Origin: Synechococcus sp. CS-1331
GTDB taxonomy: Bacteria > Cyanobacteriota > Cyanobacteriia > PCC-6307 > Cyanobiaceae
Length of the DNA: 48,438 nucleotides
Assembly (NCBI GenBank): GCA_025127975.1
Contig: JAHLYQ010000019.1
Location: forward strand, 1-48,438
Direction: 5' to 3'
Below are positions 26,270 through 35,476 of this stretch, piece by piece (position 1 is the first letter of the stretch; each line of letters opens with the position of its first letter). Below the pieces are notes generated by a model. That model was not told the DNA's origin, made no database searches, and was given only the letters and a program-made list of their open reading frames with translations. Both the position numbers and the translations under genes were made by a program.

Positions 26270-27094
26270 TTAGCCAAAGCGGCCGCTTACGTAGTCCTGG
26301 GTTGCCTGCTGGCCGGGGGCGTTAAATATTCTTTCGGTGTCATTGAATTCAACCAGGTAGCCCACCTTGCCACTGCCCCCCTCCACCGCTTCGGCGTTAA
26401 AGAAAGCTGTTTGATCGGCAACACGCACGGCTTGCTGCATGTTGTGGGTCACGATAATGATCGTGTAACTACGCTTGAGTTGGTGCATCGTTTCCTCGAT
26501 CTTCAAGGTGGAGATCGGATCAAGGGCTGAGCAAGGTTCATCCATCAGGATGACTTCAGGTTCCGTGGCGATGGCCCTGGCGATGCAGAGACGCTGCTGC
26601 TGACCGCCGGAGAGGGCCAGGCCGCTATCCCGCAATTTGTCCTTGCACTCATCCCATACCGCAGCCTTGCGGAGTGAGCGCTCCACCAGCTCATCCATAT
26701 CGCCTTTGAAGCCATTGATGCGGGCGCCGAAGGCGATGTTTTCGTAGATCGTTTTAGGAAAGGGATTGGGTTTCTGGAAAACCATGCCGATACGCCGGCG
26801 CACCTCTACCGGATCAACGCGGGGGTCGTAGAGGTCGTTGTTGTCAAACACAACCCTACCCTTCAGTTTGCAGCCCGGGATCAAGTCGTTCATGCGGTTG
26901 AGAGCCCGCAGCACGGTGGACTTGCCACAACCGGAGGGGCCAATGAAGGCTGTTACCTTGCCTTTTGGTAAATCCATATAGACATTTTTCACCGCCTCAA
27001 ATTTCCCGTAGGAAATGGTGACATTCTGCAGTGACATGCAGACATCCATCTTGCTGGCATCAGCACTGGTTGGTTTGGCGTAGCTGCTTGTCAT
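26270..27094 (-). CDS. pstB: Phosphate ABC transporter ATP-binding protein PstB
   Basis: The ATPase of the high-affinity phosphate importer, 274 residues. Walker [10 protein letters not shown], the ABC signature [14 protein letters not shown], Walker B VILMDEP and the H-loop [13 protein letters not shown] are all present, and [18 protein letters not shown] is the usual PstB C-terminus. The ATG at 27094 is used. It lies 37 bases downstream of pstA; the operon order is pstC-pstA-pstB. In phosphate-starved cells the operon is normally activated through PhoB. No phoU follows in the window. Confidence 0.97.
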   Translation of the reverse strand: MTSSYAKPTSADASKMDVCMSLQNVTISYGKFEAVKNVYMDLPKGKVTAFIGPSGCGKSTVLRALNRMNDLIPGCKLKGRVVFDNNDLYDPRVDPVEVRRRIGMVFQKPNPFPKTIYENIAFGARINGFKGDMDELVERSLRKAAVWDECKDKLRDSGLALSGGQQQRLCIARAIATEPEVILMDEPCSALDPISTLKIEETMHQLKRSYTIIIVTHNMQQAVRVADQTAFFNAEAVEGGSGKVGYLVEFNDTERIFNAPGQQATQDYVSGRFG

Positions 27095-27131
27095 GGTTCT
27101 AAGGGGGTAGGTTCGGGGAGAGAGCTTGGGG

Positions 27132-28058
27132 TCAGACCTTGGCCATACGGCTGATCCAGCGAGCCAAAATATTTGCCGCAAAAATCATCATGACGAGAAC
27201 AAAGGAGGCGGCCCATGCAAGTTCGTTTTGAGCTTCGTAAGGCATGATCGCGAAATTGAAGATCAAAACAGACATGGTGGCTATTGGGTTGAAAACACCC
27301 TCCGGCCAGAAGGGAGAAAAAAGGGCTGTGAAGATGAGAGGGGCCGTTTCACCGGCTGCCCTGGCAATCGCCAGAACCACCCCGGTGGCTATGGGGGTGA
27401 ATGCAGAAGGCAGCGTCACCCGGGTAATAGTGACAAATTTGGAGGCACCCACTCCGTAGGCGCCCATGCGCAATTCCTGGGGTACTAGTTTGAGACCTTC
27501 ATCTGTGGTTTTGATAACAGTGGGTAGCATCAGAACTGAAAGGGCAATGCCCCCAGCCATGGCGCTATAGCTCTGATCAAAGAAGAAGCGGGTCGAAACA
27601 ACGATTCCGTAGACGAAGACGCCACTGATGATCGAGGGAACACCTGCAAGCACATCATTGCCAAAACTGACAAACTGGGCAAACCAGCCCCGGCTGGAAT
27701 ATTCACTGAGATAGATGCCTCCGCCAACTCCAACAGGAATCGCAATCAGTGCCGCAATCGCCGTAACTAGGATCGTGCCGAGAACGGCATTACCGATACC
27801 ACCACCCTCAAGACCAGGGGGCGGGGGGAGTTCGGTGAACATGTTAAGGGAGATAAGTTTACCTCCCTGGATCAGCACATAGATCAGCACTAGGAAGAGG
27901 GGCAGCACCGCGATTGAGGCAAAAAGGCCCGCAACTGTGGTGAAGAGCTGGTTGAGCCGATTGCGCTTGAGGCTGGGATCAAAATGAAGGGGCCTGCGAT
28001 CAAACAGAGAGCTGTTCGAGTAGCTGATAGGGGATGGTTTCGTCATCTGGGTTGCCAT
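27132..28058 (-). CDS. pstA: Phosphate ABC transporter permease PstA
   Basis: A 308-residue inner-membrane permease with about six spans. An N-terminal cytoplasmic segment precedes the first span (about residues 40-65). The permease signature loop is in [20 protein letters not shown], matching the EAA motif that contacts Pst[17 protein letters not shown] is typical of PstA. It starts 12 bases after pstC. Two methionines (residues 1 and 5) could start the protein. Confidence 0.95.
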   Translation of the reverse strand: MATQMTKPSPISYSNSSLFDRRPLHFDPSLKRNRLNQLFTTVAGLFASIAVLPLFLVLIYVLIQGGKLISLNMFTELPPPPGLEGGGIGNAVLGTILVTAIAALIAIPVGVGGGIYLSEYSSRGWFAQFVSFGNDVLAGVPSIISGVFVYGIVVSTRFFFDQSYSAMAGGIALSVLMLPTVIKTTDEGLKLVPQELRMGAYGVGASKFVTITRVTLPSAFTPIATGVVLAIARAAGETAPLIFTALFSPFWPEGVFNPIATMSVLIFNFAIMPYEAQNELAWAASFVLVMMIFAANILARWISRMAKV

Positions 28059-28070
28059 GGGTGGGTTATC

Positions 28071-29048
28071 TCAGTAACGAAGGCTCAATCGCTTCACAAT
28101 TACCTGAGCAGCCATATTTACCAAGAAGGTAAGCACCATCAATATCAAAGCCGCATACATCAGGGCCGACACCTGAATGCCATCGGCTTCACCAAATTGA
28201 TTCGCCAACATCGAGGCAATCGTATTGCCGGGTGCAAGCAGGGAAAGGTCAAAGTTGAGGGAATTGCCAATAATCATTGTGACAGCCATCGTTTCCCCCA
28301 TGGCCCTTCCTAAGGCGAGCATCACGCCCCCAGTGATTGCAGAAATAGCTGCCGGCAAGATGACACTGAAGATGGCCCCCCAGCGGGTAGTGCCTACCCC
28401 GTAAGCTCCCTGGCGCAATTCAATCGGTACTTGATTGAGCGCATCCCTAGAGATTGCGGTGATAATCGGTAGAATCATCACCACCAGAATCAAAATTGCC
28501 GGGGCCATGCCCGGACCCTGGGGAATGGTATTGAAAAACGGGCTCCAGCCCAGCAAGCTGTGCACGAGGCTTAGGGCTGGCCTAATCGCAGGCTCCATCA
28601 CAAAAATTGCCCAGAGGCCAAGTACGACCGAAGGGATTGCAGCCAGCAGTTCGACCATCAGGCCGATGGCATCTCGAACCACCGTAGGCATCAGATCTTC
28701 GGTGATGAAAATTGCCGTACCTACCCCGAGGGGCACGGCAATCAACAAAGAAAGAATCGAGGACACCAGGGTGCCGTAGATGGCGATGAAGGCTCCGTAG
28801 TCTTCGTTGACGGGATCCCAGCCGGAGGTGGTGAGGAAATTCAGACCAAACTGGGCAATCGCTTCGCGGGCCCCCTGAAACACCGTCAGGAAAATTCCCA
28901 GCAGCACAATGGCCACCATGGAGGCGAGCACCAGGGTCAGTTGCCGAAAGCCCAGGTCGACGAACCTTTCGCTTGGGGGCCGTCGCCTCAAGGTGAAGGC
29001 ATCCCGCGGGGATGGGCTGGGATCCGTAGCTCTGAGGTCCGTCAGCAT
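28071..29048 (-). CDS. pstC: Phosphate ABC transporter permease PstC
   Basis: A 325-residue permease, first gene of the pst operon here. The spans begin near residue 33 (QLTLVLASMVAIVLLGIFLT). The EAA-type loop is ELRQGAYGVGTTRWGAIFSV, and GWDPVNEDYGAFIAIYGTLV is a family marker in the second region. The phosphate-binding protein gene pstS is not adjacent. A possible Pho box lies 78 bases upstream of the ATG at 29048. Divergent to dnaK across 200 bases. Confidence 0.96.
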   Translation of the reverse strand: MLTDLRATDPSPSPRDAFTLRRRPPSERFVDLGFRQLTLVLASMVAIVLLGIFLTVFQGAREAIAQFGLNFLTTSGWDPVNEDYGAFIAIYGTLVSSILSLLIAVPLGVGTAIFITEDLMPTVVRDAIGLMVELLAAIPSVVLGLWAIFVMEPAIRPALSLVHSLLGWSPFFNTIPQGPGMAPAILILVVMILPIITAISRDALNQVPIELRQGAYGVGTTRWGAIFSVILPAAISAITGGVMLALGRAMGETMAVTMIIGNSLNFDLSLLAPGNTIASMLANQFGEADGIQVSALMYAALILMVLTFLVNMAAQVIVKRLSLRY

Positions 29049-29125
29049 GGGGGGGAATGGCTTTGCATCGGTCAGCCCGGGGGCGGCCTATCCAGCCAAA
29101 ATCTACGAAGCGCCCCTCGCATGGG

Positions 29126-29144
29126 CGTTTAAGCGGTGATTAAC
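29126..29144 (-). promoter_or_regulatory. Possible Pho box upstream of pstC
   Basis: Read on the pst strand the site is GTTAATCA-CCG-CTTAAACG: two 8-base units with TTAA cores separated by 3 bases, as in the cyanobacterial PhoB box (direct repeats of YTTAAYYW spaced by 3). The first unit matches 7 of 8 positions, the second 6 of 8. The distance to the pstC ATG (78 bases) is suitable. A third unit is absent. Confidence 0.5.
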
Positions 29145-29248
29145 GTCTTGTCGCCCGGTAGTTTTGGGGCTCCATCGCGCGGGGCCGCGCCAGCCGCTTT
29201 CATGGGTCGACAGGCTTCATCGCTCCCCAAATCCCATGGCGCCCGGTC

Positions 29249-31324
29249 ATGTCACGGATAGTTGGTATCGACTTGGGCACCACCAATTCGGTGGTGGCTG
29301 TTCTCGAAGGTGGCCGTCCCCAGGTGATCGCCAGCGTTGAAGGCGGCCGCACGACACCCTCTGTGGTGGGCTTCAGCCGCGATCAGGAGCTGTTGGTGGG
29401 GCAGTTGGCCCGGCGCCAGCTGGTGCTCAACCCCCGCAATACCTTCGCCAACCTCAAGCGGTTTGTGGGCCGCCAGTGGGACGAATTGGAGGAGGGCAGC
29501 CTGACGGTGCCCTACACGGTGCGGGCCAACGACCAGGGCAGCGTGCGGGTTGTCTGCCCGGCTACCCAGCGTGAATACGCCCCGGAAGAGTTGGTGGCCA
29601 GCATCCTGCGCAAGCTCGTGGATGATGCCGCCACCTACCTGGGCGAGCCGGTGGAGGCTGCGGTGATCACCGTGCCGGCCTACTTCGACGACGCCCAGCG
29701 TCAGGCCACCCGCGATGCGGGGCGGCTCGCCGGGATCAGTGTGGAGCGAATCCTCAACGAACCCACAGCTGCGGCCCTGGCCTACGGCTTTGATCGCAGC
29801 ACCGTCAAACGGGTGCTGGTATTCGACCTGGGGGGCGGCACCTTTGACGTTTCGGTGCTGCGGATTGCCCAGGGGGTCTTCGATGTCAAGGCCACCAGCG
29901 GCGACACCCAGCTGGGCGGGAATGACTGGGATCGCCGCATCGTCGACTGGCTGGCAGATGGCTTCCAAAGCGAGCACGGAGTCGATCTGCGCCGCGACCG
30001 CCAGGCCCTGCAGCGGCTCACCGAGGCGGCGGAAAAGGCCAAGATCGAGTTGAGCGGCGTGCCCAGTACCCCGATTTCTCTTCCTTTCATCTCCACGGGC
30101 CCGGATGGGCCCCTGCACGTTGAAACGACCCTCGAGCGCAGGGTCTTTGAGGGGCTTTGTCCCGATCTGCTTGACCGCCTGCTCCGGCCCGTGCAGGGGG
30201 CCCTGAGGGATTCAGGCCTGGCAGCGGATGACATCGACGATGTGGTTTTGGTAGGGGGCTCCAGTCGCATGCCGATGGTGCAGGAAATGGTGCGTACCCT
30301 CATCCCCCTGGAGCCATGCCAGTCGGTTAATCCCGATGAGGTGGTGGCGATTGGGGCTGCCGTGCAGGCGGGCATCCTCACCGGTGAGCTGCGCGATCTG
30401 ATGCTCAACGACGTCACGCCCCTGTCGCTTGGTCTCGAGACGATCGGAGGGGTGATGAAGGTCTTGATCCCGCGCAATACACCGATCCCAGTACGCAAAA
30501 GCGACCTATTCAGCACCTCCGAGTCAAACCAGAGCTCTGTGGAGATCCATGTGCTGCAGGGCGAGCGACAGATGGCCGAGGGCAATAAAAGTCTCGGGCG
30601 CTTCCGCCTCTCCGGTATTCCGCCTGCTCCCCGCGGGGTCCCCCAGGTACAGGTGTCCTTCGACATCGATGCCAATGGTCTGCTGCAGGTGTCGGCCACT
30701 GACCGCACCACGGGCCGTCAACAGAGCGTGAGCATCCAAGGGGGATCCAATCTCAGCGAGGAGGAGATCAAAACCCTGATCGAGGAGGCAGAGCTGAAGG
30801 CCGGTGAAGATCGGCGCAAGCGCTCAGAGATTGACCGTCGCAACCGGGCCCAGACCATGGTGGCCCAGGCGGAGCGCCGACTCCGCGATGCCTCCCTGGA
30901 GCTGGGGCCCTATGGCGCCGAGCGCCAGCAGCGCTCGGTGGAGATGGCCCTGCGCGATGTGCAGGACCTGCTCGCCGCCGACGACCTGGTGGAGCTGGAA
31001 CTGGCGGTCAGCCAGCTCCAGGAGGCACTGTTTGGCCTCAATCGACGCCTGTTGAGTGAACGCAAGGCCGAGCAGGGGCCCCTCCAGGGCCTCAAGAACA
31101 CCCTGGGTTCGCTCAAGGATGAGCTGTTTGCCGATGATGACTGGGATGACTGGAACCGCCCAGGCAGCGACCCCTGGGCCATGGCCCCGCCCCGCTACAA
31201 CCGGGAAAACAGCTATGGGGAACCCACCTACAGGCAACCCAGCTACCGGGAACCTGAACCGATCGGTCGCGACCGTCCCCTGCGGCCAGATGAGGACCCC
31301 TGGGGGGATGGCTCCTACCGGTGA
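29249..31324 (+). CDS. dnaK: Molecular chaperone DnaK (cyanobacterial DnaK1-like)
   Basis: A 691-residue Hsp70. The ATPase domain has IVGIDLGTTNSVVAVLEGG, ERILNEPTAAALAYG, FDLGGGTFDVSVL and VVLVGGSSRMPMVQE. The substrate domain follows around residue 390 (LNDVTPLSLGLETIGGVM). The C-terminal tail (residues 630-691) is divergent, acidic and rich in Asp, Trp, Tyr and Pro repeats (SYGEPTYRQPSYREPEP) and lacks an EEVD-type end. Cyanobacteria carry several DnaKs; the divergent tail and the adjacent unusual dnaJ suggest DnaK1 or a relative. The dnaJ GTG overlaps its stop (GTGA). Confidence 0.94.
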   Translation: MSRIVGIDLGTTNSVVAVLEGGRPQVIASVEGGRTTPSVVGFSRDQELLVGQLARRQLVLNPRNTFANLKRFVGRQWDELEEGSLTVPYTVRANDQGSVRVVCPATQREYAPEELVASILRKLVDDAATYLGEPVEAAVITVPAYFDDAQRQATRDAGRLAGISVERILNEPTAAALAYGFDRSTVKRVLVFDLGGGTFDVSVLRIAQGVFDVKATSGDTQLGGNDWDRRIVDWLADGFQSEHGVDLRRDRQALQRLTEAAEKAKIELSGVPSTPISLPFISTGPDGPLHVETTLERRVFEGLCPDLLDRLLRPVQGALRDSGLAADDIDDVVLVGGSSRMPMVQEMVRTLIPLEPCQSVNPDEVVAIGAAVQAGILTGELRDLMLNDVTPLSLGLETIGGVMKVLIPRNTPIPVRKSDLFSTSESNQSSVEIHVLQGERQMAEGNKSLGRFRLSGIPPAPRGVPQVQVSFDIDANGLLQVSATDRTTGRQQSVSIQGGSNLSEEEIKTLIEEAELKAGEDRRKRSEIDRRNRAQTMVAQAERRLRDASLELGPYGAERQQRSVEMALRDVQDLLAADDLVELELAVSQLQEALFGLNRRLLSERKAEQGPLQGLKNTLGSLKDELFADDDWDDWNRPGSDPWAMAPPRYNRENSYGEPTYRQPSYREPEPIGRDRPLRPDEDPWGDGSYR

Positions 31325-32286
31325 CCCATAGTCCTGGCGCCCAGCCCGACTACTGGTCAGTGCTGGGTCTGGAGCCCGGTGCCGATGCCCCCAGCCTCAA
31401 GGCGGCCTTCCGGGCCCAGGCCCGCCGCTGGCATCCGGATCTAAACGGCAACGACCCCCTCGCAGAGGAGCGCTTCAAGCGGGTCAACGAGGCCTATGCG
31501 GTGCTCTCCGATCCCCGGCGCCGCCAGGCGTGGGAGGCCGGGGGCCCTTCGGCAGGGCCGGGTGGCTCAGGCGCAGGTGATCCCTTTGCCACGGGATTTC
31601 CAGACTTTGACGACTACCTCGACGCCCTGTTGGGCGAGCGCCGCCGGCCGGCCCAGGAGCAAGGGCCGCCTGTGGAGCGGGAATACGCCGCCGAGACCGA
31701 GAACGAGACAGAGAACGAGAACGAGGCCGAATCTGCCGGCTCGGTGACCTCCTCTCCCGCCCCTCCCCCCCCGGTGCAGGCCAGCAGTGACCAGGAAAGT
31801 CTGGTGGAACTCAGCCCGGAGCAGGCTCTGCAGGGCGAGCGGGTGGAGTTGGTGCTCCCCGATGGCACAGCGGTGGAGGTCTGGACTCCCCCCTTTGCCG
31901 GCGACGGTTGGCGGCTGCGGCTTGTTGGGGTGACACCGGGGGGTGGTGACCACTTTCTCCAACTGCGGGTGCGTACGGATGAGGGCCTGCGCATCGATGG
32001 CCTGCGGGTTCTCTACCCCCTGGAACTCAGCCCAGCCGAGGCGGCCCTGGGCTGTCAGGTGGTGGTGCCGACCCTGCGGGGGCCGGTCAAGTTGAGGGTG
32101 CCACCGGGCTCCTCCAGCGGCCGACTGCTGCGGCTGCGGGCCCGTGGCCAGGAGTGGGGCGAGCAACGGGGCGACCAGCTGGTGGAGGTACGCATCGTTG
32201 TGCCGGATGTGCTGGCTGACGATGAGGCGGCCCTCTACAGACGGCTTCAACAATTGGCCGATGACCCCGATGGCGGCAGCCGGTGA
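31321..32286 (+). CDS. J-domain cochaperone with C-terminal DnaJ domain
   Basis: A 321-residue DnaJ-like protein. The J-domain covers about residues 9-65 with the HPD motif (RWHPDLNGNDPLAEERFKRV). A glycine-poor, acidic linker with a hexanucleotide-encoded Glu-Asn/Thr repeat (31693-31726) and Pro-rich stretch follows. The C-terminal domain (about 155-315) has the two-barrel DnaJ_C character (VRLKVPPG-like KLRVPPGSSSGRLLRLRARG). There is no zinc finger, so it is a type II J-protein. The GTG start at 31321 overlaps the dnaK stop, so it is almost certainly its partner. Confidence 0.9.
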   Translation: MTHSPGAQPDYWSVLGLEPGADAPSLKAAFRAQARRWHPDLNGNDPLAEERFKRVNEAYAVLSDPRRRQAWEAGGPSAGPGGSGAGDPFATGFPDFDDYLDALLGERRRPAQEQGPPVEREYAAETENETENENEAESAGSVTSSPAPPPPVQASSDQESLVELSPEQALQGERVELVLPDGTAVEVWTPPFAGDGWRLRLVGVTPGGGDHFLQLRVRTDEGLRIDGLRVLYPLELSPAEAALGCQVVVPTLRGPVKLRVPPGSSSGRLLRLRARGQEWGEQRGDQLVEVRIVVPDVLADDEAALYRRLQQLADDPDGGSR

Positions 32287-32320
32287 CACACTGAAGGGCG
32301 ATGCTCCCCTGCCGAGATCC

Positions 32321-32701
32321 ATGCCGGTGCATGTGCTGTTATTTGATGCCGGAAGCGACCAGGAAGGCATCCATTCCCTGGAGGTCAGTGGCCGCACTGT
32401 CGTGCTGCTGTTTGAAGACCGGGACGACGCCGAGCGCTATGCGGGACTGCTAGAGGCCCAGGATTTTCCCGTGCCGACGGTCGAGCCCCTCGACAGGGAG
32501 GAGATGGAGCTGTTCTGCAGCCAGGCCGGCTACGAAGCTCGCCTGGTGCCAGCCGGCTTCCTGCCCCAGAGCCCGGAAGATCGACTGCTGATCGCGCCAC
32601 CGGAGCGCAACATGGATGTGACCCAGTGGCAGGAGGAGCAGCCGGAGGCTGGCGATGGCAGCCTGGAGGCGATTCGGCGTCAGCTGGAGGGGCTGCTGTG
32701 A
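32321..32701 (+). CDS. DUF3110 family protein
   Basis: A 126-residue protein starting MPVHVLLFDAGSDQEGIHSL, followed by VVLLFEDRDDAERYAGLLEA and FCSQAGYEARLVPAG, which match DUF3110 of cyanobacteria and plants. The family has no known biochemical role. I use the ATG at 32321; an alternative start 60 bases upstream would overlap dnaJ. Its TGA overlaps the GTG start of murQ (GTGA), so it appears to be cotranslated with murQ and probably transcribed with dnaK-dnaJ. Confidence 0.85.
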   Translation: MPVHVLLFDAGSDQEGIHSLEVSGRTVVLLFEDRDDAERYAGLLEAQDFPVPTVEPLDREEMELFCSQAGYEARLVPAGFLPQSPEDRLLIAPPERNMDVTQWQEEQPEAGDGSLEAIRRQLEGLL

Positions 32702-33639
32702 GCCTGCCTGTGCCCGCAACCGACCGGGGCCATCTGCTCACCGAACAGGCCAATCCCCTCAGTGAGAAGCTCGACCAGCTCTCCACCGCCGAGCTGGTAG
32801 CCCTCTTCTGTGCCAACGACCTGGAGCCCCAGAGGGCCGTGGCAGAGGCGGCCCCAGCCCTCACCCGGGCAGTGGATGCCATCGCCAGCCGGCTGGCCCA
32901 GGGTGGTCGCCTCTTCTATCTCGGAGCAGGCACCTCAGGCCGACTTGGGGTGCTTGATGCGGCGGAGTGTCCGCCCACCTTCTGCAGCCCACCAGAGCTC
33001 GTTCAGGGAGTTCTTGCAGGTGGGGCAGCTGCCCTGCTGCGCAGCTCGGAGGGGCTAGAAGACCTGGCCGAAGCCGGTCGCCATGATCTGGAGCAGCGGG
33101 GCTTCGGCGCCGGCGACTGCCTGGTGGGGATTGCGGCAGGTGGCACCACGCCCTACGTGTTGGGCGGGCTGGCCCACGCCCAGGCGATTGGGGCCCTGGC
33201 GATCGCCATGGCCTGCGTGCCGGCAGAGCAGGTGCCAATGCCCTGTGAGATCGATATCCGCCTGCTCACGGGGCCGGAGTTGCTGGCCGGATCTACCCGG
33301 CTCAAGGCAGGCACCGCCACCAAGATGGCCCTCAACCTGATCTCCACCGGCGTGATGGTGCGGCTGGGCAAGGTGTACGGCAACCGGATGGTGGATGTGG
33401 CCGTCAGCAACATCAAACTGGAGGATCGGGCCCTGCGCATCCTGCGCGACCTAGCCGGTGTCAGCCGGGAGGAAGGGGTGGCCCTGTTGCAGCAGAGCCA
33501 GGGTTCGGTCAAATTGGCCCTGCTGATGGCCGCATCGGGGTTGGAAGTGGATGGGGCCGCCACCCTGCTGGAACGGCATGGGCCCAGTCTGAGGCAGGTT
33601 CTGGAGGCCTGCGCTGCTCAGTTGAAGGGTCCCCAGTAG
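32698..33639 (+). CDS. murQ: N-acetylmuramic acid 6-phosphate etherase MurQ
   Basis: A 313-residue SIS-domain enzyme that removes the lactyl ether of MurNAc-6-phosphate, giving GlcNAc-6-phosphate for peptidoglycan recycling. Seen: LTEQANPLSEKLDQLSTAEL, RLFYLGAGTSGRLGVLDAAE, the acidic region ECPPTFCSP, and NRMVDVAVSNIKLEDRALRI. The start is GTG at 32698 (GTGA overlap with the DUF3110 stop); a longer upstream version would overlap that gene. Its last 22 bases overlap the convergent mtnP gene. Confidence 0.94.
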   Translation: MSLPVPATDRGHLLTEQANPLSEKLDQLSTAELVALFCANDLEPQRAVAEAAPALTRAVDAIASRLAQGGRLFYLGAGTSGRLGVLDAAECPPTFCSPPELVQGVLAGGAAALLRSSEGLEDLAEAGRHDLEQRGFGAGDCLVGIAAGGTTPYVLGGLAHAQAIGALAIAMACVPAEQVPMPCEIDIRLLTGPELLAGSTRLKAGTATKMALNLISTGVMVRLGKVYGNRMVDVAVSNIKLEDRALRILRDLAGVSREEGVALLQQSQGSVKLALLMAASGLEVDGAATLLERHGPSLRQVLEACAAQLKGPQ

Positions 33640-34571
33640 GGCGCAGTGAACAGATCAAACTTGCGGCGGCTGGCAGCAGGCACCTGGTCTGGCGGGGTGA
33701 TCAGGGCATTGCGCAGGGCGTGATGGGCGCTGCTGGTAGGCCGCTGGGCCGCCACCCGCTCGGCCGCCACCCTCACGATCTGCTGGGCCAACGCGGCATT
33801 GGTGCCCAGATTCTCGATCACCATCTCCATCGTCACCGAGGCATGGTCCTGGTGCCAGCAGTCGTAGTCGGTGACCATCGCCAAGGTGGCATAGGCGATT
33901 TCAGCCTCCCGGGCCAGGCGGGCTTCGGTGTGGTTGGTCATGCCGATCACCGCACATCCCCAGGAGCGGTAGAGCTCCGATTCGGCCCGGGTTGAAAAGG
34001 CGGGCCCCTCCATGCAGAGGTAGGTGCCACCTCGATGCAGCTGGTGCCCCTTTGGCATCAGGCTCTCGCCCACGTCGGCCAGCAGGCGTGCCAGGGCCGG
34101 GCAGAAGGGATCCCCGAATCCCACGTGGGCCACCAGCCCATCCCCGAACAGGGTCGTGGGCCGCTGCTGGGTGCGGTCAATGAATTGGTCCGGCACCAGC
34201 ATGTCCAGGGGCCGGATTTGCCCCTGCAGTGAACCCACCGCCGAGAGGGAGAGAATCCAGCGCACCCCGAGGGAACGCAGGGCCCAGAGGTTGGCCCGAT
34301 AGGGCACCTCAGTGGGGCTGAGGCTGTGGTGGCGACCATGGCGGGCCAGGAAAACCACCTCCAGCTCGCCGATACGCCCCAGCAGCAGGTCAGCCGAGGG
34401 ATCGCCGTAGGGGGTCTCGATCCGCAACTCCTGGACGTTCTCGAGGCCGTCCATGCCGTACAGCCCGCTGCCCCCCAGGATTCCCATCCGAGCCCGGCTG
34501 AGATCGATGCCAGCGCGGGGGACGGGGCTGGAGCTGGTCGTCGGCAAGACGGTCATCGGCAAAGCGGTCAT
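33618..34571 (-). CDS. mtnP: S-methyl-5'-thioadenosine phosphorylase MtnP
   Basis: A 317-residue nucleoside phosphorylase that cleaves 5'-methylthioadenosine to adenine and methylthioribose 1-phosphate in methionine salvage. Family motifs: MGILGGSGLYGMDGL, FLARHGRHHSLSPTEVPYRAN, GTYLCMEGPAFSTRAESELYR and GMTNHTEARLA. The first 28 residues before MGILGG are an extension with an odd start: a 15-base unit is duplicated so that MTALP and MTVLP follow each other, giving two ATG codons 15 bases apart. The functional start could be either, or the internal Met at about residue 29. Confidence 0.93.
   Translation of the reverse strand: MTALPMTVLPTTSSSPVPRAGIDLSRARMGILGGSGLYGMDGLENVQELRIETPYGDPSADLLLGRIGELEVVFLARHGRHHSLSPTEVPYRANLWALRSLGVRWILSLSAVGSLQGQIRPLDMLVPDQFIDRTQQRPTTLFGDGLVAHVGFGDPFCPALARLLADVGESLMPKGHQLHRGGTYLCMEGPAFSTRAESELYRSWGCAVIGMTNHTEARLAREAEIAYATLAMVTDYDCWHQDHASVTMEMVIENLGTNAALAQQIVRVAAERVAAQRPTSSAHHALRNALITPPDQVPAASRRKFDLFTAPYWGPFN
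34542..34571. repeat. 15-base tandem duplication at the mtnP start
   Basis: Two units of CGGCAAGACGGTCAT and CGGCAAAGCGGTCAT, identical at 13 of 15 positions, lie head to tail and each contains an in-frame mtnP start codon. Confidence 0.85.
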
Positions 34572-34649
34572 CGGCTCCCATTCTCAACATGGGGGTGGTG
34601 GCAACCGCTTCCGCCGACCCCATAAAGTCGCTGTTTACCCCCATTTCTC

Positions 34650-35090
34650 GTGACCAAAGCCCTGATGGAAACCGATGCCGGCAGCATCGAACTCGAACTG
34701 TTTGAGGTTGATGCGCCAAAAACCGTGGCCAACTTCACCAAGCTCGCCAAAGAGGGCTTCTACGACGGCCTGGCCTTCCATCGGGTAATTCCCGGTTTCA
34801 TGGCCCAGGGTGGCTGCCCCAATAGCCGTGAAGGTGCCCGTGGCACCGCCGGCACCGGCGGCCCGGGCTACCAGATCGACTGCGAGATCAATGGCCAGAA
34901 GCACCAGGCGGGCACCCTGGCCATGGCCCATGCCGGCAAAAACACCGGCGGCTCCCAGTTTTATATCTGCCACGGAGCCCAGCCCCACCTTGACGGCGTC
35001 CACACCGTGTTTGGCCTCACAGGCAACATGGATGTGGTGCTGGCGCTCAAAACTGGCAGCCGTATCAACAAGCTGACGATCCAGGACTGA
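34650..35090 (+). CDS. Cyclophilin-type peptidyl-prolyl cis-trans isomerase
   Basis: A 146-residue cytoplasmic cyclophilin without signal peptide. The active-site region [14 protein letters not shown] and the substrate-pocket sequence [12 protein letters not shown] are present, as is [17 protein letters not shown]. It catalyses cis-trans isomerisation of prolyl bonds during folding. The start is GTG at 34650 ([11 protein letters not shown]); an ATG six codons on is also possible. A strong terminator follows at 35139. It marks the end of the conserved core region in this window. Confidence 0.95.
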   Translation: MTKALMETDAGSIELELFEVDAPKTVANFTKLAKEGFYDGLAFHRVIPGFMAQGGCPNSREGARGTAGTGGPGYQIDCEINGQKHQAGTLAMAHAGKNTGGSQFYICHGAQPHLDGVHTVFGLTGNMDVVLALKTGSRINKLTIQD

Positions 35091-35133
35091 ATGCTGATGC
35101 TTCTGGATTGGCTCAGCACCAGTTCAGCAAGCC

Positions 35134-35328
35134 CTAATTCCCTCCGCCATTCCGGAGGGATTTTTCTTGGACGGCCGTATCAACCGAATCGAGGTAATTG
35201 GTTAACAGGGAGACGATCAGAACGGTGAGCGTTTGATCATTCAGCAGCGCCTGACGCTTGGAGCGCAGGTGCAGCTCTGCTGGCAACAGCACTGAGAGCT
35301 TTTTGACCGATTTTCCAGAATCCTTCAT
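35134..35328 (-). CDS. Small ribbon-helix-helix-like protein
   Basis: A 64-residue basic protein. KSVKKLSVLLPAELHLRSK followed by a short helix region (LTVLIVSLLTNYLDS) fits a ribbon-helix-helix (Arc/CopG) fold with the N-terminal strand at residues 8-14, but the match is by eye. Such proteins are usually DNA-binding autoregulators or antitoxins. The C-terminal codons lie inside the terminator hairpin. I use the ATG at 35328; the frame extends upstream without good support. The upstream region carries a 15-base motif shared with the LuxR gene. No toxin partner is adjacent. Confidence 0.6.
   Translation of the reverse strand: MKDSGKSVKKLSVLLPAELHLRSKRQALLNDQTLTVLIVSLLTNYLDSVDTAVQEKSLRNGGGN
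35139..35165 (+). terminator. Intrinsic terminator of the cyclophilin gene
   Basis: An 8-base stem TCCCTCCG / CGGAGGGA with a 6-base loop followed by TTTTT, 49 bases after the cyclophilin stop. It overlaps the last codons of the small minus-strand gene. Confidence 0.88.
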
Positions 35329-35410
35329 GAAGGAAGTCCGGGAGAGGAGGCGGAACGCCCATTTTTGGACGAATTTTCGAGCAGCTCCACTTGGATGAAA
35401 ATCACCTACA

Positions 35411-35425
35411 CAATTAAAACGTATC
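35411..35425. promoter_or_regulatory. Shared upstream motif, copy 1
   Basis: CAATTAAAACGTATC lies 83 bases upstream of the ATG of the small RHH-like gene on the opposite strand. The same sequence with one change (CAATGAAAACGTATC) is found at a similar distance upstream of the LuxR-type gene, suggesting a common operator or promoter element. Function is inferred. Confidence 0.45.
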
Positions 35426-35476
35426 AGCCTCAAATTTGCACTCTCTGGCCCCTGCCCCCCCCCCATCTGGGGAGGG

